A DNA stretch of 17,735 nt from Rhodocyclaceae bacterium UBA1310 (lineage in GTDB: Bacteria; Pseudomonadota; Gammaproteobacteria; Burkholderiales; Rhodocyclaceae), in assembly GCA_002307175.1 (NCBI GenBank), contig DBTS01000070.1, positions 1 through 17,735 of the forward strand, read 5' to 3'. How positions within the stretch are numbered: position 1 is the stretch's first letter; every line of letters starts with the position of its first letter. The position numbers and the translations under genes were made by a program. A model generated the notes under the pieces. It made no database searches. It had not been told where the DNA came from and saw only the letters and a program-made list of their open reading frames with translations. Of the stretch, positions 13,791 through 17,735 are shown one piece after another.

Positions 13791-14060
13791 CTAACTCGCA
13801 ATGCGCTCTGCCGCCCGTGCCTTGCCCACAGCAGCCCAGGTGGCGTCATCCGGCTCCAGCTCTGGAAATGCGGCGGTAGCCGGGTTGATAAGTTCTACCA
13901 TCACACTCGCCATGGCCTTGCCAAAGGCATGCTTGATCGCTTTCTGTTCATTCGCCGGCAAACCATCAATGGCATCCCGGATTCCACTATCCAGCGCGGT
14001 CATGGCATCAATCCCGGCGTCTCGCATCATGCGGGCGCTTTTGATGTTGGACAGTTGCAT
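13791..14060 (-). CDS. Hypothetical protein, 89 residues
   Basis: I do not recognise this family. The protein is soluble and mostly helical by pattern, with no signal peptide, membrane segment or cysteine. Notable segments are MRDAGIDAMTALDSGIRDAI (12-31) and a run of alternating Ala/Glu/Lys residues around 38-50. The C-terminal part PELEPDDATWAAVGKARAAE (66-85) is acidic, then basic. The ATG at 14060 has AGGA ten bases upstream. It stands alone, divergent from the zinc-ribbon gene at 14119. Coding is supported by the ribosome site and protein-like composition, but the antisense frame is also open, so this is less certain than its neighbours. Confidence 0.6.
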   Translation of the reverse strand: MQLSNIKSARMMRDAGIDAMTALDSGIRDAIDGLPANEQKAIKHAFGKAMASVMVELINPATAAFPELEPDDATWAAVGKARAAERIAS

Positions 14061-14118
14061 TTGAAGCGTTTCCTAGACTCTAAACGGAGTTTCACTTTCG
14101 GAAGCAACGAAAAAGGGG

Positions 14119-14310
14119 TTGAATGCGGCGTTGGCTGAGTACTTTCGCCTGACAGGTCTCAGCGAAACAAACCCTAATGCGCTGTTTCATCACCGCCTTG
14201 CGCTCTTCGGGCCTCCCTGCCGGCATTGCGGCAAGTTGCTACGCAGCCCCAGGGCTGGCTATTGCGCAGCGTGCGGTGCCGCAGTCTGCCCGGCAATATC
14301 CGAAGGATGA
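14119..14310 (+). CDS. Short zinc-ribbon protein, possibly an N-terminally truncated remnant
   Basis: 63 residues with the strongly protein-like segment EYFRLTGLSETNPNALFHHR (7-26), then GPPCRHCGKLLRSPRAGYCA (31-50) completed by ACG. Four cysteines, 34, 37, 49 and 52, form two CxxC knuckles, a zinc ribbon. I recall this NPNA-FHHR-L-GPPC-CGK-LR sequence as the C-terminal part of a longer conserved protein, which is memory rather than a search. The only in-frame start is a TTG at 14119; a TAG lies at 14074-14076 and the divergent 89-residue gene occupies the DNA beyond. The gene may therefore have lost its N-terminal half, or be a short stand-alone version. hemB follows 145 bases downstream on the same strand. 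Confidence 0.5.
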   Translation: MNAALAEYFRLTGLSETNPNALFHHRLALFGPPCRHCGKLLRSPRAGYCAACGAAVCPAISEG

Positions 14311-14382
14311 TCTGACTGGCAATGCGCTGGCCCATCCGGCGACTGATGTCTCCGCGCGGCCCCGACCAAGGCTCGCCCGCGT

Positions 14383-14388
14383 TACAAT
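14383..14388 (+). promoter_or_regulatory. Candidate -10 box for hemB
   Basis: TACAAT, five of six consensus positions, 68 bases before the hemB start. The -35 region is GC-rich and poor, so this is a weak call. Confidence 0.3.
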
Positions 14389-14455
14389 ACCTAAAAACTA
14401 CGCGATCCGCCCTGCCCCATACTGTGTCTGCGCTTCGCCCCTTATGGAGAATTCG

Positions 14456-15445
14456 ATGAGCAGTGCCAATATTCCCGCAAATTTCCCGGTTTCCCGTCTG
14501 CGCCGTCTGCGCCGCACGCCTTTGCTGCGCGATCTGGTGCGCGAAACCCACATCAGTGCCGACGATCTGATCTATCCGGTTTTTGTGGAAGAAGAGATCG
14601 ACACGCCGCAGGACATCGAGAGCCTGCCCGGCGTGCAGCGTATCCCCGAGAAGCTGCTGGCAGACGAGGTACGTGCGATTGCCGCCGATGGCGTGCGCGC
14701 CATCCTGCTCTTCGGTATCTCGCATCACAAGGATGCCACCGGCTCGGATACCTGCAAGGATCACGGCCTGATGGCACGCATGGTGCGCATCGCCAAGGAA
14801 GCCGCGCCGGAGATGCTGGTGATCACCGACAACTGCTTCTGTGAGTACACCGACCACGGCCACTGTGGCGTGGTGCATGAAGACACCGTCGATAATGATG
14901 CCACGCTCGAACTGCTCGGCCAGCAGGCCGTGGTGGCCGCGCGTGCCGGTGCCGACATGGTGGCCCCATCTGCGATGATGGACGGGCAGATCCGGGCGAT
15001 CCGCCAGGCGCTGGATGCTGCCGGCTTCCCGGATATGCCGATCATGGCGTATTCCTCGAAGTTCGCCTCTGCCCTCTACGGCCCCTTCCGCGTGGCCGCC
15101 GGCAGCGCGCTCAAGGGCAACCGAGCCACCTACCAGATGGACAGCATGAACACCCGCGAAGCCATCCGCGAATCAGTGCTGGACGAGGCTGAAGGCGCCG
15201 ACATGCTGATGGTAAAGCCCGCCCTGGCGTATCTCGACATCATCGCCAAGCTGCGCGAGCGCACCCTGCTGCCACTCGTGGCTTATCAGGTGAGTGGCGA
15301 ATATGCCATGATCAAGTTTGCAGCCGCAGCCGGCGCGATTGACGAAACGCGCGTGGTGAACGAAACTCTGGGCTCGATCAAGCGTGCCGGGGCCGATCTG
15401 ATCATCACCTATTTCGCACGCGACTACATCCGCAGCCATCGCTGA
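14456..15445 (+). CDS. hemB: Delta-aminolevulinic acid dehydratase (porphobilinogen synthase)
   Basis: Cytoplasmic enzyme that condenses two molecules of 5-aminolevulinate to porphobilinogen in tetrapyrrole (heme) synthesis. The 329-residue protein has the catalytic-zinc cysteines Cys127, Cys129 and Cys137 in DNCFCEYTDHGHCG, so it belongs to the zinc-dependent class, not the aspartate-rich magnesium-only class. The two active-site lysines are Lys202 (SSKFASALYGPFR) and Lys254 (MVKPALAYLD), the latter forming the Schiff base. QVSGEYAMIKFAA near the C-terminus is also typical. The ATG at 14456 is chosen for GGAG six bases upstream and the normal N-terminus; the frame is open back to 14177 but that part overlaps the zinc-ribbon gene and is not HemB-like. 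Monocistronic, with a hairpin downstream at 15459-15492. Confidence 0.97.
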   Translation: MSSANIPANFPVSRLRRLRRTPLLRDLVRETHISADDLIYPVFVEEEIDTPQDIESLPGVQRIPEKLLADEVRAIAADGVRAILLFGISHHKDATGSDTCKDHGLMARMVRIAKEAAPEMLVITDNCFCEYTDHGHCGVVHEDTVDNDATLELLGQQAVVAARAGADMVAPSAMMDGQIRAIRQALDAAGFPDMPIMAYSSKFASALYGPFRVAAGSALKGNRATYQMDSMNTREAIRESVLDEAEGADMLMVKPALAYLDIIAKLRERTLLPLVAYQVSGEYAMIKFAAAAGAIDETRVVNETLGSIKRAGADLIITYFARDYIRSHR

Positions 15446-15458
15446 TCCGCCGCAAATC

Positions 15459-15492
15459 ATCGCCCCCGTTCGCTGAATGGCGCGGGTGCGAT
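15459..15492. terminator. Hairpin between convergent hemB and the 135-residue gene
   Basis: ATCGC-C-CCCG (15459-15468) pairs with CGGG-T-GCGAT (15483-15492), nine pairs with one C/T mismatch and a 14-base loop. It lies 14 bases after the hemB stop and 16 bases before the converging gene ends. No T-tract, so rho-independent function is uncertain. Confidence 0.5.
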
Positions 15493-15507
15493 GCAGGCGC
15501 TCTCCTC

Positions 15508-15915
15508 TCAGCTATGTAGAGACGCCACCCACGCCTCGAAATATGCACGCTGGCGCTCGACGCTCGCCGGGACGATGTCTTCCCCCTGTGAGAAGATGGG
15601 GACAAGATTTTCCTTTTTCGCGGACCTGCCCATTTCCATTCTGTATGCTGAATGCCCCAGCCCCATCTCGCGCGCCATAGGGGAAGGAAATACGTTCAGG
15701 CTGGCACCATAGCAGAATGGAATCAGATTTTCCTTTTCGAGCGTCAGGCGGATTATGCAAAGGGCTTCAAAGAAGTCACGCGCCTTTGCGAAAATCACTT
15801 TACCCCGATATTCGCAGTTCAACCGGCAAAGGTTGTTTTCTGTGCTGACGGTAAACAGCGCCGTTTCCTTATCGCCGCTACCAACGAGGGAGATACAATA
15901 TCTTTTTATATCCAT
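15508..15915 (-). CDS. Hypothetical protein, candidate immunity protein
   Basis: 135 residues; family not recognised with certainty. No signal peptide or membrane segment. Cys7, Cys30, Cys34, Cys52 and Cys68 are scattered. A central segment (IPFCYGASLNVFPSPMAREM, 65-84) is glycine/aromatic-rich, and a short internal echo, EKENLIPF and KKENLVPIF, occurs about 40 residues apart, matching a DNA-level repeat of AGATTTTCCTTTT-type sequence. The ATG at 15915 is preceded by AGAGAA-type sequence, a weak Shine-Dalgarno. The gene is visibly AT-richer than its surroundings and lies directly downstream (117 bases) of the Hint-domain gene on the same strand. In polymorphic toxin loci this is the immunity-gene position; that role is inference from context only. 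Confidence 0.65.
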   Translation of the reverse strand: MDIKRYCISLVGSGDKETALFTVSTENNLCRLNCEYRGKVIFAKARDFFEALCIIRLTLEKENLIPFCYGASLNVFPSPMAREMGLGHSAYRMEMGRSAKKENLVPIFSQGEDIVPASVERQRAYFEAWVASLHS

Positions 15916-15973
15916 TATTGGTTCTCTTTCTCTGACTGCACAATCGCTATAGAACCATCATGACCATCCGTTG

Positions 15974-16034
15974 TAGCGCCATGTGCTATGCCGAGGCAAT
16001 GCGCTGGAGTAGCCTTTTGCTTCATGTGGCGCTA
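15974..16034. repeat. Inverted repeat spanning the end of the Hint gene
   Basis: TAGCGCCA (15974-15981) and TGGCGCTA (16027-16034) are perfect complements, and the next four inner bases are partly complementary. The right arm contains the Hint stop codon. The position between the Hint gene and the downstream gene would allow a transcript hairpin, but there is no T-tract. It could alternatively mark a recombination or deletion joint. Confidence 0.45.
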
Positions 16035-17210
16035 GCCGTGATTCATGCCCCGCACCCAGATGCCTTCGTGACCAACAAAATAGGTGTGAAAATCTTCAAC
16101 TTCGAGATTGAAGACCAGCGGGCTGTAGACATCGAACTTCACGCTGACGCAGACCGCTTTTTCGCCATTGAAAGTCAGGAACTCATCGTCAGGTAGCAGT
16201 TCTGCTGCCTTGACCCAGCCCTTCCCTTCAACCCGGAAGAAGTGATCCGGCGTGACGAAGAATCCTTCCTTTTTGCCATTGGCATGGGAATAGGTGATGA
16301 AACTGGTTGAGGCGATGCCGGTGAATACCCTGGTGACGCATTTGTAGGCGATCTCTCCGGTGGCTTCGCAGCGGGCCAGGACTTCGTCTCCCACGGCAAT
16401 CTGGTCGATCTTGCGCACGGGCTTGGTGGCATAGGATTCGGTATCAAGACGCAGCACGACGGGCTCGACCCGCACGAGCGTGTCACCATCGAAACACTGG
16501 CTGGCGATTCTCGTATTCTCGGCTGTGGCGCCAGTGAGGCATTCGGCGTGATGCACCCATACTGCGGGTTCGCCAACGCGGCAAAAGGGATAGCCTTCAC
16601 CCAGATCGAAATGGTAGACCGGTGTCAGGAAAGGCTCACGCAACACCGACGGCGCTATCTCTGGCCCGCCTGCGGCATCCAGTGGCCTGGGCTGGCTTCG
16701 AGCCAGATCCACCAGCATGGCGGTACCCGTCTGCCGGTCCAGCGCCCGCCCGATAAGCGGATTGCGGGTTCGCAGCACCAGGCCGACGGCGGTGATGGTG
16801 GGATGACGCACATTCTCTGCCTGCCCGGCGACCGGCAAAAGATGGGAGCTCGTGGCAAACACGGTGAGGGGAATGCCGTCACTTGCGCCATTGATCCGAA
16901 CGGCATAAACGGAATGATCCAGTTGAGCCAGCGTGTGAATCACCGTGCGATAGGCCGGCGCGCTGCTCTCAGCAGTACGCGCCAGCACACGCATGCCCAC
17001 ACGCAGATTCTCGACGGCAACCAGCCCCTGCTCCGTGTGCACCTGCGTACCTGGAGCAAAGCTGATGCGGGTTCCCGCTTCGCCAGCCGGGCTCATGCCA
17101 AGTGCTCCCGGCGCGGCGAAGACTGCCTGGCTATATCCAGGGATTGAAAACTGTAACTCATGCTGCGCGAAACCCAAATTTCCCGACCGGGCAAGACATG
17201 CATGAACCAT
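16032..17210 (-). CDS. Double Hint (hedgehog/intein)-domain protein, toxin domain absent
   Basis: 392 residues with two Hint modules of the kind found before the C-terminal toxin domain in polymorphic toxins. Module 1 runs from about 50 to 221: SFAPGTQVHTEQGLVAVENL, block B histidine His123 (ATSSHLL), end VYHFDLGEGY and VWVHH. The nucleophile position is Ser50 instead of Cys. Module 2 runs from about 239 to 387: Cys239 (QCFDGDTL), His323 (TPDHFFRV), then VFNLEVEDFHTYFVGHEGIW. The protein stops five residues after module 2 (GMNHG), so no nuclease or other toxin domain follows. No signal peptide or delivery domain is visible. The ATG at 17210 lacks a Shine-Dalgarno and directly follows a stop codon; an ATG at 17096 (Met39) has GGAG at good spacing and may be the true start, giving 354 residues. 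Confidence 0.8.
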   Translation of the reverse strand: MVHACLARSGNLGFAQHELQFSIPGYSQAVFAAPGALGMSPAGEAGTRISFAPGTQVHTEQGLVAVENLRVGMRVLARTAESSAPAYRTVIHTLAQLDHSVYAVRINGASDGIPLTVFATSSHLLPVAGQAENVRHPTITAVGLVLRTRNPLIGRALDRQTGTAMLVDLARSQPRPLDAAGGPEIAPSVLREPFLTPVYHFDLGEGYPFCRVGEPAVWVHHAECLTGATAENTRIASQCFDGDTLVRVEPVVLRLDTESYATKPVRKIDQIAVGDEVLARCEATGEIAYKCVTRVFTGIASTSFITYSHANGKKEGFFVTPDHFFRVEGKGWVKAAELLPDDEFLTFNGEKAVCVSVKFDVYSPLVFNLEVEDFHTYFVGHEGIWVRGMNHG

Positions 17211-17701
17211 TCAACAGTCAGGAACGGCATGCGCCAATGCGGATGACCGGCGCAAAATGACGCCATAGCGTCAATCAATGCATCGATTTACATCCATTAA
17301 CGCCATTTTACAGTAATAGACAAAGGAGCCAATACCGTCCCTCGGCCTGCCATCGAAGGCTTTCGCCGACCCATCTGTGTCGGAATTCGGGTTGTGACGC
17401 AGGAATTGATACCGGAAACGCCATGCGGAAGATGCAGAGCAGGAAAACTGTAGACACTGCAGGTATCAAGCGCCACTCGTCGTGTAGAGGAGGCTTTCGC
17501 CAATCAGGCTTGGTTTATCCGGCGGTAGTGCGGCTCAATGTTTGGCATGCCGGTCTTGCCCCCCACCCGAGTCAAAAAGGCTGTTTGTCATAGGGCGAGA
17601 GTGCAAAAACCCGCCGCAGACGCCTGCCGGCGTATGGGCATAGGAGCAATCCGGTGGCGCAGCATGCGTCGGTGCTGGTACTGAATGGTCCGCTATCTGA
17701 T
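17211..17701. other. Right-hand intergenic stretch without a recognisable gene
   Basis: No convincing coding region. A 68-codon frame on the minus strand (17297-17503) and a 61-codon frame (17093-17278) lack ribosome sites and protein-like features. No clear promoter for the Hint gene was found. The stretch ends in the dispersed repeat at 17702-17735 and may continue into further repeats beyond the window. Confidence 0.5.
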
Positions 17702-17735
17702 GTTTGCACCCTCCGGGCGGAGGCTTGACCGGCGC
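17702..17735 (-). repeat. Dispersed 34-base repeat, copy 2 (inverted, at the window edge)
   Basis: Read on the minus strand this is the 6472-6505 sequence with two differences (T to A at position 10, C to T at position 28). It may extend past the window edge. Confidence 0.8.

Noticed and set aside
14177..14455. N-terminal extension of hemB in the same frame
   Set aside because: Overlaps the zinc-ribbon frame, is not HemB-like, and a proper GGAG site precedes the ATG at 14456.
17093..17278. Alternative upstream frame as a frameshifted N-terminus of the Hint protein
   Set aside because: The 61 residues do not resemble a signal or delivery domain, and an internal start at 17096 explains the Hint gene without a frameshift.
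17297..17503. Minus-strand frame of 68 codons near the right edge
   Set aside because: No ribosome site, odd composition and no homology that I recognise.
1..17735. tRNA genes, rRNA, CRISPR arrays or prophage genes
   Set aside because: None seen: no cloverleaf with a T-loop consensus, no regularly spaced repeats, and no phage structural or integrase genes.

Overview
The window looks like chromosomal DNA of a GC-rich Gram-negative bacterium, most likely a betaproteobacterium. The basis is the gene order surE-pcm-nlpD-rpoS, the sequence style of RpoS, SurE and a zinc-type HemB, and the outer-membrane proteins with signal peptides and terminal aromatic residues. Genus-level placement is not possible from the sequence alone.

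Layout. Positions 1-2958 (minus strand) hold the stress and stationary-phase operon surE-pcm-nlpD-rpoS. Its genes overlap or nearly abut, a good sigma-70 promoter lies just upstream of surE, and rpoS runs off the left edge. Positions 3215-5960 (plus strand) are the most interesting unit. A promoter is followed by what reads as a class I cyclic-di-GMP (GEMM-I) riboswitch, then a terminator-like hairpin, then a hairpin that buries the Shine-Dalgarno site. These control a secreted subtilisin-like (S8) serine protease with an autotransporter-like C-terminus, which is followed by a strong terminator. Positions 5960-6580 contain no gene but a dense block of nested palindromic intergenic repeats and bidirectional terminators. 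One of these repeats recurs in inverted form at the right edge (17702-17735).

Positions 6600-9633 hold two paralogous outer-membrane beta-barrel proteins (minus strand) flanking a plus-strand gene made of three tandem YbjQ-like domains. Positions 9847-12482 hold two tandem paralogous Bcr/CflA-type MFS exporters with similar promoter sequences. Positions 12639-13643 hold a two-gene unit: a DUF4186-type protein ending in a possible sliding-clamp-binding peptide, and a DUF925-type nucleotidyltransferase. Positions 13791-14310 hold an unrecognised 89-residue protein and a short zinc-ribbon protein that looks N-terminally truncated. hemB (14456-15445) follows. Positions 15508-17210 (minus strand) hold a protein with two Hint (hedgehog/intein) domains but no visible toxin domain, then an AT-richer 135-residue gene in the position usual for an immunity protein. 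This resembles a polymorphic-toxin cassette remnant. The last 525 bases show no convincing gene.

No tRNA, rRNA, CRISPR array, transposase or integrase was seen.
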